From: RHLJ01 sp965222205
GTDB taxonomy: Bacteria > Bacteroidota > Rhodothermia > Balneolales > Balneolaceae
DNA: 64,000 bases
Assembly: GCA_965222205.1 (NCBI GenBank)
Contig: OZ244932.1
Span: 2,232,001 to 2,296,000, forward strand
Reading direction: 5' to 3'
In this document: one piece after another, positions 9,719 through 16,322 of the stretch
Position numbering within the stretch: the stretch's first letter is position 1
Layout: each line of letters opens with the position of its first letter
Position numbers and translations under genes: made by a program
The notes under the pieces: generated by a model
Databases searched by the model: none
What the model was told of the DNA's origin: nothing
What the model saw: the letters and a program-made list of their open reading frames with translations, nothing else

Positions 9719-11137
9719 ATGAAAAAGAATATAATTTTAACCACATTTCTGGCTTTCGCGGTCTTCGCCTCGTGCGATCTGATCGATGGAACCGGGGTGG
9801 AAAATCCTAATCTGTCCTTAGATGGAGCAAAGGAATTACCTAATCCGGCAACAGCTTTTGTAAACGGATTACAGGAACAGTTGGCCACTATGGCTAACAA
9901 CTGTATTACCACGCAGGAGCTTGCAACTGATAACTACGTAAACGTACAAACCTTCTTCAACCAGAACGTAGATGGCGGAACCTATCGGGATATCGATACC
10001 GATTTCCGTAACTGTCAGTTTGGTATCGCTGCTCTCAGAGAGCAAGCGGAATATGTACTAGAAGAAGTGGTACCTATTGATCCGAATGCACAAGGTGCAG
10101 CTTTGGAAGCCGAAGCACACTTCTTCAAAGGAATCGCCAATGTTTGGGCAGGTGAAATTTTTACCTCCCTTCCGGACGATGCGATTGCTCCTGCAGTAGC
10201 TCCAGCCACGCACTTCAATACGGCCGTTGCAGACTTTACTGCGGCACTGGCCATTGACTCTGACAACGTAGGCTACCTGCTGGCGCGGGCGCGGGCAAAC
10301 TACAATCTGGGGAATCAGTCAGCGGCCGTTGCGGATGCGAATGCGGCTATTGCTGCCGATGCTTCAGGCGATTACGTGCGTTACATTCTGTTTGACGCTG
10401 TAAATGGCCCTGCTAATACATTCCAGAATGCAGTGCATGATCGTGGAAACTTTGATGACCTCCAGCCCCTTCCACGTCTGGACTTCCTGGATCCTAAATT
10501 CTTCGATATTGATGGGACAACCGATTCGGACATTCCATTAGTTAAAATCGAGGAAGCACACCTGATTCTGGCTGAAGCAGAGCTTGCGGATGGAGATCTG
10601 CCGGGAGCTCGAACGGCAATGGACAATGTTGTTGCATTAGCAAATTCGCGTGCCACATCCACTGTCGATGATTCAAATGAAGGTCGTGACGGTGAAGGTA
10701 CGGTGGCACAACGCCCCGACACTAGTTCTTTTAGTGTTCGTGCAAGTGCTTCGGATGCTTTTGTTGATAGTTTGGTTCTTGATCGTACTACAACATTACA
10801 AACTCCTTCTATTTCTGCAACTTCCGTGGAAGCGGCAGATGTAGCCGCACTTGCGACCAACGAAGAAGCACTAACCATGCTGTACTTACTGCGCCAGGAA
10901 ATCTTCTTCGGGGAAGGACGCAGAATGTTTGATCTGGGCATCCGCTGGCCGGTAGCAGAGCGTGAGGCATTGATTAACCCAAACATCGTAGCTTCAGATC
11001 GTACAGCTACGATTCCGGCATACCTACCTCCAATTGCAGAATTTGACGTATATACCGTTGACACTGCAAATGAGCAAGTTACTATTCAGCACAACCTGAA
11101 TAGAACGATTGCTACCGGAAGAGGTAACAGATTCTAA
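9719..11137 (+). CDS. SusD/RagB-family surface lipoprotein
   Basis: A 472-residue lipoprotein (FASCD lipobox near residue 19) that would act as the substrate-capturing lid on the SusC barrel encoded just upstream. The TPR-like helical scaffold is visible in the middle: TAALAIDSDNVGYLLARA and YNLGNQSAAVADANAAIA. The C-terminal part has the family look: EEAHLILAEAELADGDLPGA, then LYLLRQEIFFGEGRRMFDLG, close to the end. It ends 26 bp before a strong terminator, so the SusC/SusD pair is a closed transcription unit. No binding residues for a particular ligand can be recognised. Confidence 0.88.
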   Translation: MKKNIILTTFLAFAVFASCDLIDGTGVENPNLSLDGAKELPNPATAFVNGLQEQLATMANNCITTQELATDNYVNVQTFFNQNVDGGTYRDIDTDFRNCQFGIAALREQAEYVLEEVVPIDPNAQGAALEAEAHFFKGIANVWAGEIFTSLPDDAIAPAVAPATHFNTAVADFTAALAIDSDNVGYLLARARANYNLGNQSAAVADANAAIAADASGDYVRYILFDAVNGPANTFQNAVHDRGNFDDLQPLPRLDFLDPKFFDIDGTTDSDIPLVKIEEAHLILAEAELADGDLPGARTAMDNVVALANSRATSTVDDSNEGRDGEGTVAQRPDTSSFSVRASASDAFVDSLVLDRTTTLQTPSISATSVEAADVAALATNEEALTMLYLLRQEIFFGEGRRMFDLGIRWPVAEREALINPNIVASDRTATIPAYLPPIAEFDVYTVDTANEQVTIQHNLNRTIATGRGNRF

Positions 11138-11162
11138 TCTATTTATTAGACTCGTATAAACG

Positions 11163-11197
11163 AAAAGGCTTCGGGTTTCCCCGAAGCCTTTTTTTTG
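11163..11197 (+). terminator. Rho-independent terminator of the SusC/SusD unit
   Basis: The arms AAAAGGCTTCGGG and CCCGAAGCCTTTT pair around a TTTC loop and are followed by a run of T, 26 bp after the SusD stop. Confidence 0.92.
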
Positions 11198-11216
11198 TTT
11201 AAAAAAAGATATAAAA

Positions 11217-11246
11217 AAAGCCGCTCAGAATATCTGAGACGGCTTT
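11217..11246 (-). terminator. Relict tRNA terminator hairpin (copy 1)
   Basis: AAAGCCG/CGGCTTT outside and CTCAGA/TCTGAG inside, with a one-base bulge. Read on the minus strand the hairpin is followed by a T-run. Its sequence and setting, just beyond a tRNA 3' end, nearly match the hairpin at 11600-11628, so it is the terminator half of a duplicated tRNA end. Confidence 0.75.
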
Positions 11247-11251
11247 AAGTA

Positions 11252-11324
11252 GTGGCGGGGACAGGATTCCCCGAAAGGATGCCTTCGGCAGAATCTGCGT
11301 CCGTCAGCTGACGGATATGAGCCC
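11252..11324 (-). pseudogene. Decayed fragment of tRNA-fMet 3' end
   Basis: 11252-11269 is identical to the first 18 bp of the 46-bp att repeat (the acceptor and T-arm end of tRNA-fMet). The end of the repeat reappears as TATGAGCCC at 11316-11324. The middle has been replaced by a block of short palindromes. It cannot fold into a tRNA and lacks the 5' half. It is best read as the scar of an older integration at this site. Confidence 0.75.
11270..11316. repeat. Short palindromic repeat inserted in the tRNA fragment
   Basis: Three adjacent dyads lie in 47 bp: CCGAA...TTCGG, GCAGA-A-TCTGC, and the perfect 16-bp palindrome TCCGTCAGCTGACGGA at 11300-11315. The block interrupts the tRNA-derived sequence. 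This looks like a REP/MITE-type dispersed repeat, which cannot be confirmed from one copy. Confidence 0.55.
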
Positions 11325-11327
11325 CAA

Positions 11328-11582
11328 TTATCTGTTTTGATTTAGTATTTGATTTCTAATAAAGGCTCTTCCTCTGGAACTTTTGAGCTCTTTATCTCTT
11401 TGTAAGGCGTCCCCTTTAGTATCAAATTCTTCTGTATAAACTATTTCCCATGGCTGGTAATTCTTCGTCCAGCCTTTATTCTTTTCGTGATTATGTGAAA
11501 TAATCCTTCGTTCTAAATCAGATGTATATCCAACATAGATTTTATCATGCTTCTTTGAAAAAAGTATATATACCAAAAACAT
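11328..11582 (-). CDS. Small GIY-YIG nuclease-family protein
   Basis: About 84 residues from the ATG at 11582. The frame stays open 27 bp further upstream, but that part lies close to the tRNA terminator and is not protein-like. The sequence FLVYILFSKKHDKIYVGYTS carries the GIY-YIG pattern, followed by DLERRIISHNHEKNKGWT and a conserved Glu (VYTEEFD). This matches the stand-alone UvrC/YhbQ-like family of single-domain nucleases, whose cellular role is mostly unclear. It lies alone between two copies of the terminator-plus-tRNA-end repeat, so it is probably the cargo of a small earlier insertion. Confidence 0.85.
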   Translation of the reverse strand: MFLVYILFSKKHDKIYVGYTSDLERRIISHNHEKNKGWTKNYQPWEIVYTEEFDTKGDALQRDKELKSSRGRAFIRNQILNQNR

Positions 11583-11599
11583 AACCTTCAATATAAAAA

Positions 11600-11628
11600 A
11601 AGCCGTCACAGAATATCTGAGACGGCTT
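11600..11628 (-). terminator. Original tRNA-fMet terminator (copy 2)
   Basis: AAGCCGTC/GACGGCTT outside and CAGA/TCTG inside a 3-nt loop. On the minus strand it is followed by a T-run. It lies 5 bp beyond the tRNA 3' end copy, where a tRNA terminator is expected. The island has since separated it from the tRNA. Confidence 0.8.
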
Positions 11629-11632
11629 AATT

Positions 11633-11678
11633 GTGGCGGGGACAGGATTCGAACCTGCGACCTTCGGGTTATGAGCCC
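11633..11678 (-). repeat. Left attachment site (46-bp copy of tRNA-fMet 3' part)
   Basis: 46 bp identical to 43582-43627, covering tRNA-fMet from the 5' side of the anticodon stem to the 3' end plus one base. Beyond TGAGCCC the sequence diverges, so this copy has no tRNA 5' half and is not a gene. It is the left junction of the integrated element. Confidence 0.9.
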
Positions 11679-11780
11679 TACCCAGTTTGAACCTAAATGG
11701 TCTTAAATATGCCGAAACCGCCCTTTATTGCACTAATTCGACTCATCTAAAACCACAATAATTCAAGTAAAACCGCCAAA

Positions 11781-11809
11781 TGTTGTACCTATGTTGTACC
11801 CATTGTACA
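11781..11809. repeat. Probable integrase arm-type sites, left end
   Basis: Two GTTGTACC words at 11782 and 11793 (11-bp step), followed by a related ATTGTACA. The first 21 bp are identical to 43525-43545 at the other end of the element. Position between the att core and the integrase gene fits arm-type recombinase binding sites (inference). Confidence 0.6.
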
Positions 11810-11820
11810 AAAGAATCCGT

Positions 11821-11857
11821 ATTTTCTAAGTGCAGTCCTCAAAAACACTTAGAAAAT
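11821..11857. promoter_or_regulatory. Perfect 12-bp inverted repeat over the integrase start codon
   Basis: ATTTTCTAAGTG (11821-11832) and CACTTAGAAAAT (11846-11857) pair perfectly around a 13-nt gap. The right arm includes the first two bases of the integrase ATG. It could be an operator, or an mRNA hairpin that hides the start codon. Confidence 0.65.
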
Positions 11858-13073
11858 GGCTTCACTAAAAGTACTACTCCGCAAAAATAAGCAAAAATCA
11901 GATCAAACGTGCCCATTGGCATTAAGAATTACGCACAACCGTAAATCACGCTATATCTTCTTAGGGCAATACATATTAGAAAAGTATTGGGACGAGACTA
12001 CTCAAAGAGTAAAGAAGTCTCACCCAAACTCTGCCCGTCTCAATAACCTGATCTTAAAAAAGCTATCTGAAGCAAACGACACTGTTCTGGAACTTAACAG
12101 TAAAAGTGAGTCTGTTTCTGTTAAACAGATCAAAAACCGTGTCAGTAAGAAAAACAGTGATATTACTTTCTTTGATTTGGGAGAGCAGCGTATTAAAGAG
12201 TATGAAGCTAAAGGCACATTTTCAGTATCAAGATCAGATCAATCGATCTTGAATAACATTGAAGGCTTCCTAAGGCACAAGAACCTTCCCTTTCAAGATA
12301 TAACAGTGTCGTTCTTAGAGAAATACAAACTCTACTGCCTGACACAACTCAATCACAGCAAGCGAACAGCGACCAATCAACTGATGCTTATAAGAACGCT
12401 TTATAACAGAGCGATGAAGGAAGGTATCATTGATAGCAAGGCCTATCCGTTTGGTGGTGAGAACATTACCATCAAATTAGGCTCCGGTAATAAGATTGGT
12501 CTGACCGAAAAAGAGATTGGAGCGATTGAAGAGATGGAATTTGAGAAAAACAGTTCGATTTGGCATACAAAAAATATCTGGCTCTTCTCCTTCTACTTTG
12601 CAGGGGTCAGAATATCAGATGTTCTCTCTATCAAATGGTCAGACATTAAGAACGACCGTTTGTATTACCAGATGAGCAAGAACGATAAACCAGTCTCTTT
12701 AAAGATACCCGAGAAGGCACTTGCCATTATTAAACTATACTCAGATGACAGACAATCTAATGATGACTATATCTTTCCTTATTTGAAGGAAGCAAAGCCA
12801 AACGATAAAGAAGATCTTTTTCGTAAATCCAGAAATGCAGCCCGCCTAATGAATAAGTGGCTGAAACGGATTGCAAAGCAAGCCGAAATTGATAAGAACC
12901 TTTCCAATCATATTTCTCGGCACTCGTTCGGTAACATTGCAGGTGAGAAAATTCATCCGCTTATGCTCCAAAAGCTTTATCGCCATTCCGATTTGAAAAC
13001 TACTATTAATTACCAGGCAAACTTCATCAATAAAGAAGCAGACGACGCGCTGGATAAGGTAATTGATTTTTGA
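11856..13073 (+). CDS. Tyrosine recombinase (integrase) of the island
   Basis: A 405-residue site-specific recombinase that presumably inserts and excises the island at tRNA-fMet. The N-terminal part (MASLKVLLRKNKQKSDQTCP) is the arm-binding beta domain usual in Bacteroidota integrases, then an all-helical core-binding domain (residues about 100-205). The catalytic domain has Arg252 (AGVRISDVLSIKW), His352 and Arg355 (HISRHSF), His377 (YRHSD) and the nucleophile Tyr386 (TTINYQANF), so it appears active. It lies 178 bp from the left att core and reads into the element. An inverted repeat overlaps its start codon. Confidence 0.95.
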   Translation: MASLKVLLRKNKQKSDQTCPLALRITHNRKSRYIFLGQYILEKYWDETTQRVKKSHPNSARLNNLILKKLSEANDTVLELNSKSESVSVKQIKNRVSKKNSDITFFDLGEQRIKEYEAKGTFSVSRSDQSILNNIEGFLRHKNLPFQDITVSFLEKYKLYCLTQLNHSKRTATNQLMLIRTLYNRAMKEGIIDSKAYPFGGENITIKLGSGNKIGLTEKEIGAIEEMEFEKNSSIWHTKNIWLFSFYFAGVRISDVLSIKWSDIKNDRLYYQMSKNDKPVSLKIPEKALAIIKLYSDDRQSNDDYIFPYLKEAKPNDKEDLFRKSRNAARLMNKWLKRIAKQAEIDKNLSNHISRHSFGNIAGEKIHPLMLQKLYRHSDLKTTINYQANFINKEADDALDKVIDF

Positions 13074-13114
13074 TAAAAATTGCTTCCAGCTTTAAGAAAA
13101 GCCAAAAAAGAACA

Positions 13115-13552
13115 TTACTCAGAATAATATATGTTTGAGAGATAAACAGATAAAGCAGGTAAGACTGTAATTTGAATAATAGGAGATAAACCAACCTCGT
13201 AGTCAAAGATGGTAAGAACAGGCATTAACTCTGAATATGTCCAAAGTTCAAGGAATTTTGCCCCCCATTCTAAGACTATACTGGCAATAAAGCTTATCAA
13301 GATGAGGTATTGGTAATCTCTTAGTTTGAGTTTCTCGAAACTGACAGACAAAAACAGTAACTCTGTTATCTTCCAAAGCCCAAGAACAATAAACACATCC
13401 CCAATAATGGCTGCCCACATCCAGAACGTTGCCTTCCAGAATGACCAGTCCCACATGTCATACAAGAATAGGCACTGCCCAAACTCCCAAATGGTATTGA
13501 GAATAAACGCCCAAATTACGATTGGACGTATTTCTTTGATATGATCTTTCAA
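13115..13552 (-). CDS. Small four-helix membrane protein of unknown function
   Basis: 145 residues with four apparent membrane segments: about 10-30 (VIWAFILNTIWEFGQCLFLY), 38-62 (TFWMWAAIIGDVFIVLGLWK), 82-102 and 118-140. It is rich in Trp, with acidic residues in or next to the first, second and third segments (WEFGQ, GDVF, LEWG). I do not recognise the family. It is the last gene of the nine-gene copper-type operon, 12 bp after the NTF2-like gene, and meets the integrase tail to tail. Confidence 0.75.
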   Translation of the reverse strand: MKDHIKEIRPIVIWAFILNTIWEFGQCLFLYDMWDWSFWKATFWMWAAIIGDVFIVLGLWKITELLFLSVSFEKLKLRDYQYLILISFIASIVLEWGAKFLELWTYSELMPVLTIFDYEVGLSPIIQITVLPALSVYLSNIYYSE

Positions 13553-13564
13553 AACAGGTTCTGT

Positions 13565-14005
13565 TTATCGGGATGACCAGTGAAGAGCAACAATCCTCCA
13601 ATTGCCACTCTCTTTCTTTAGCACTGCCAATTCCAAAGAGGTCAGGTCAATGTCACGACCTGAGTACGTTCCCTTCATTGATGTAATTGTTGAAACCCAC
13701 GCTATATTCTCTTCAATACTGATTTTTTGCGATAGTTCGTTTTGTTCAATTGCGCTAAGGAATTTACCATCAGAATGAAAGTGATGAGATAAATATTCCT
13801 CTTTGGTCTCGCTGCCCCTCCCTTCTAAGATGGTTACATCCTCGTGAAGAAGAGATGATGCTATTTTAGAGTCATTCTCAACGATAGCTTTTTCAAAGTT
13901 TGATAGCACCGTTTTAATTGATTCCTGGTCGCTCAAATCTTGAGCCTGTAGCTGTGGAGCAGCCATAACAAAGATGGCTGTTACTAAAGTTAGTAGTGTT
14001 TTCAT
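13565..14005 (-). CDS. Secreted NTF2-like (SnoaL/DUF4440-type) protein
   Basis: 146 residues with a clear signal peptide (MKTLLTLVTAIFVMAAPQLQ, cleavage after AQA-type sequence). The mature part has the NTF2-like cone fold pattern: an initial helix (ESIKTVLSNFEKAIVENDSK), LLHEDVTILEGRGSET, and terminal strands (LAVLKKESGNWRIVALHWSS). Such proteins bind small molecules or act as accessory domains; no catalytic residues stand out. It lies 9 bp after the DUF2231-like gene in the copper-type operon, which suggests a periplasmic accessory role in metal tolerance. The signal peptide start MKTLLTL is shared with the DUF3347 protein of the same operon. Confidence 0.82.
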   Translation of the reverse strand: MKTLLTLVTAIFVMAAPQLQAQDLSDQESIKTVLSNFEKAIVENDSKIASSLLHEDVTILEGRGSETKEEYLSHHFHSDGKFLSAIEQNELSQKISIEENIAWVSTITSMKGTYSGRDIDLTSLELAVLKKESGNWRIVALHWSSR

Positions 14006-14014
14006 AAGGATTAA

Positions 14015-15088
14015 TTATTTGAGTTGTGATAATTCAATGTTTTGGATCAAAAGTGTTCCATGTCCATTTATTTTCAAGCCAATACTTCCGTCATCTGGTT
14101 TATCTCCGTGCCCATGAACCACCATTTCTTTATTGATGTAGCCTCTAAAATGCGTTCCATCACTAACTACCCGAATAAATTTCATACCTTCACTCTCGAA
14201 CTCTCTTTCATCAAAAACTTCGACTTCATCATTTGTGGTTCTTCCTTGTGAGATCTCTCCATCTGAAGTGAGAGCGACAAAATCGTAGTTTTGGGCATCT
14301 TGAATATGATGGGCAATTTTGACCTCCCCGGTAAAGGACGTCATATCTATATAGATATCAACCTGAATATTTTTATATCCCGAATGGGTTACAAAGAAAT
14401 TGGATACATGCTCTGTCAGATTGAAGCTGAGATAGGTTTTATTACCAGCTATTGAAACCATGGGGTTAAGCTGTTCCATATTCCCTTCAAGCCAGTGAAA
14501 ATGTTCATTCAGATCACTAACTGAATTAGCGGACATATCCCATGTCCAATCCCCATTTTCTTTTTCAATAAATAGGGATTCTAAGTCAGCATTTTCAGCT
14601 TGAGATGGGGCTATCGCTTCTTCTGCTTCTAAGTATTGCCCTGTTCCAACGCCATAACCGTAAACCATGGTTGCTCCATACTCACCTGTCTCAAATAAGA
14701 AAAAAAAACCGGGAAGTGCGAGAACAAATGCAAAAACCTGTATCGATTTCGTTTCCAGCTTTTTAAACCAATGCAAAGCAATGCGAAAAGTTGAATAGAT
14801 TCCAAAAAACAGAACCGTCCAAAGTGCCCAATCGGCATGATCTGTGAGAACAGATTGTGCCTCTGTTGGAAGGAACACAGTATCAGCCGCAGATCTTCCC
14901 GTGAAATAGGCAACAATGGCTGAAATAGATCCTAGTAAATAAAGAAGCGTGGTCTTTTTTTCATCCCACCAGTTTTGAGGGAGGAAAAAAGCGACCAGGT
15001 TCAATCCAATAGCCAGTATGAGTATGGCGATTGGAAAATGAACAACCATCGGGTGAATGTTTGGTGCGTAGTCAAATAATTCATTCAT
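14015..15088 (-). CDS. DUF2231-like membrane protein with C-terminal jelly-roll domain
   Basis: 357 residues. The N-terminal 150 residues have four membrane helices starting MNELFDYAPNIHPMVVHFPI, the DUF2231 pattern with its conserved HPMVVHFPIA. A flexible acidic linker follows, then from about residue 185 a beta-rich domain (NGDWTWDMSANSVS to GHGTLLIQNIELSQLK) resembling the concanavalin-like domains of DUF1080/LamG proteins. DUF2231 proteins often occur with haem, copper or cytochrome genes, but a defined function is lacking. It lies 11 bp after the permease gene, inside the copper-type operon. Confidence 0.78.
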   Translation of the reverse strand: MNELFDYAPNIHPMVVHFPIAILILAIGLNLVAFFLPQNWWDEKKTTLLYLLGSISAIVAYFTGRSAADTVFLPTEAQSVLTDHADWALWTVLFFGIYSTFRIALHWFKKLETKSIQVFAFVLALPGFFFLFETGEYGATMVYGYGVGTGQYLEAEEAIAPSQAENADLESLFIEKENGDWTWDMSANSVSDLNEHFHWLEGNMEQLNPMVSIAGNKTYLSFNLTEHVSNFFVTHSGYKNIQVDIYIDMTSFTGEVKIAHHIQDAQNYDFVALTSDGEISQGRTTNDEVEVFDEREFESEGMKFIRVVSDGTHFRGYINKEMVVHGHGDKPDDGSIGLKINGHGTLLIQNIELSQLK

Positions 15089-15099
15089 AGTTCTATTTT

Positions 15100-16314
15100 T
15101 CAGTTAATAAATGTTGAGTAGGCAAAAATGGATAACCCGATGACATTGATGAGTATGAACAGGGTTACAGCGGTTTTCTTGATCTTTCCACCGCCTTCCA
15201 TCTGCATATCCATTTCTGAACCATGCTCTTTTTTATGTTGTTTGTAGAGATAGATCATACCGCCGGTTATAAAGAGAAAGACCAGGTTCATCCAAAAGGT
15301 ATAATCAATTTTAAACTGAGTGACCTCTTGAACCACTTTTGCTGACTCTGGAATGATGCCAAAGAAACCAAAGACTGCATTAAGGATTAAAGCTGTGGCA
15401 ACGATACTGACAAACATAATTCCGGCAATGTAGAGTGCCACTTTCCAACCGTAGTATTTGGCATTGATATGTACCAATGGTGGCACCATCAGATCGGAAT
15501 AGATGAACCCCATAATTCCTGCAAACAGAACGCCGTTTTCATTAAGGACGGTTGCTAAAGGGATATTTCCCATAGAGCCAATAAATGTGGCTCCTGCTAC
15601 AAATGGTGCTATAAGTGCGTTTTCAAGCGTTACCAGCCAGTCAGGAATGCCTGTTGCATCAACTAAGAATAAGCTTGCCCAAAAACTCTCTGGAACGAGC
15701 ACGGCCACAAAACCTGCAATAGTAAAGCCTATGAGGATATCTTCCCACGCCATTTTCCAGTCATTGACAAACTTTTGTCCGACCAAATGCCATCCTTTTT
15801 TACTGGTAATCCGCTCTTTCCAGTTAAAATCATCAGACATTGCCTGATCTTCATCTTTCAATTTTTCACGAGCCTGATGAATCCAGTTCTTTGGATAGGT
15901 AAGCTTAATGAGGATGCTACTGATCACAATAAGAATTAACCCACCAATGATTTCGGCAAGTAAAAACTGCCATCCAAGAAAAATCATAATGAGAATTCCG
16001 AGCTCGATCACCAGGTTGGTGGAGGCAAACATGAATGCAACTGCTGCCACAAAATGCGCCCCTTTTTTAACCAATGAGCGTGCAGCTGCAAGAGCCGCAA
16101 AGGAACACGATGAGGATGCTGAACCGAATAATGTAGAGAGTGAGATACTCTTAAAATCAGCGTCTCCCATATATTTGGTCATTTTTCCTTTGGGGACAAA
16201 GGCTTGAATCATGCCTGATACAAAGTATCCCAGAACAAATGCCCAGCCAGCTTTCCAGAAAAAGCCAAAAGCTGTTTTTGTTGACTCTCCATAAAGTTCT
16301 ATAATTTCATTCAT
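15100..16314 (-). CDS. SO_0444/DUF318-type metal efflux permease
   Basis: 404 residues with roughly nine membrane helices. The family signature GSASSSCSFAALAAARSL lies near residues 65-82, and a second repeat carries GATFIGSMGNIPLATVL. This matches the permease family that includes ArsP and the SO_0444 Cu/Zn efflux proteins. The cytoplasmic tail is rich in His, Lys and Met (HKKEHGSEMDMQMEGG), a possible metal-binding element. Its position 8 bp after the CopB ATPase supports copper or silver export (inference); organoarsenical export is the alternative. Confidence 0.82.
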   Translation of the reverse strand: MNEIIELYGESTKTAFGFFWKAGWAFVLGYFVSGMIQAFVPKGKMTKYMGDADFKSISLSTLFGSASSSCSFAALAAARSLVKKGAHFVAAVAFMFASTNLVIELGILIMIFLGWQFLLAEIIGGLILIVISSILIKLTYPKNWIHQAREKLKDEDQAMSDDFNWKERITSKKGWHLVGQKFVNDWKMAWEDILIGFTIAGFVAVLVPESFWASLFLVDATGIPDWLVTLENALIAPFVAGATFIGSMGNIPLATVLNENGVLFAGIMGFIYSDLMVPPLVHINAKYYGWKVALYIAGIMFVSIVATALILNAVFGFFGIIPESAKVVQEVTQFKIDYTFWMNLVFLFITGGMIYLYKQHKKEHGSEMDMQMEGGGKIKKTAVTLFILINVIGLSIFAYSTFIN

Positions 16315-16322
16315 TTTTACTC

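Noticed and set aside
10381..11064. A 227-residue minus-strand reading frame inside the SusD gene
   Set aside because: Low-complexity Ser/Ala/Arg-rich shadow of a well-supported gene on the other strand, with no domain.
6848..11137. A full polysaccharide utilisation locus
   Set aside because: Only SusC and SusD are present; no carbohydrate-active enzyme or matching regulator is adjacent, so no substrate is claimed.
11633..11678. A tRNA-fMet gene at the left junction
   Set aside because: Only the 3' part from the anticodon stem is present; the D-arm and 5' acceptor strand are missing, so it is an att copy, not a gene.
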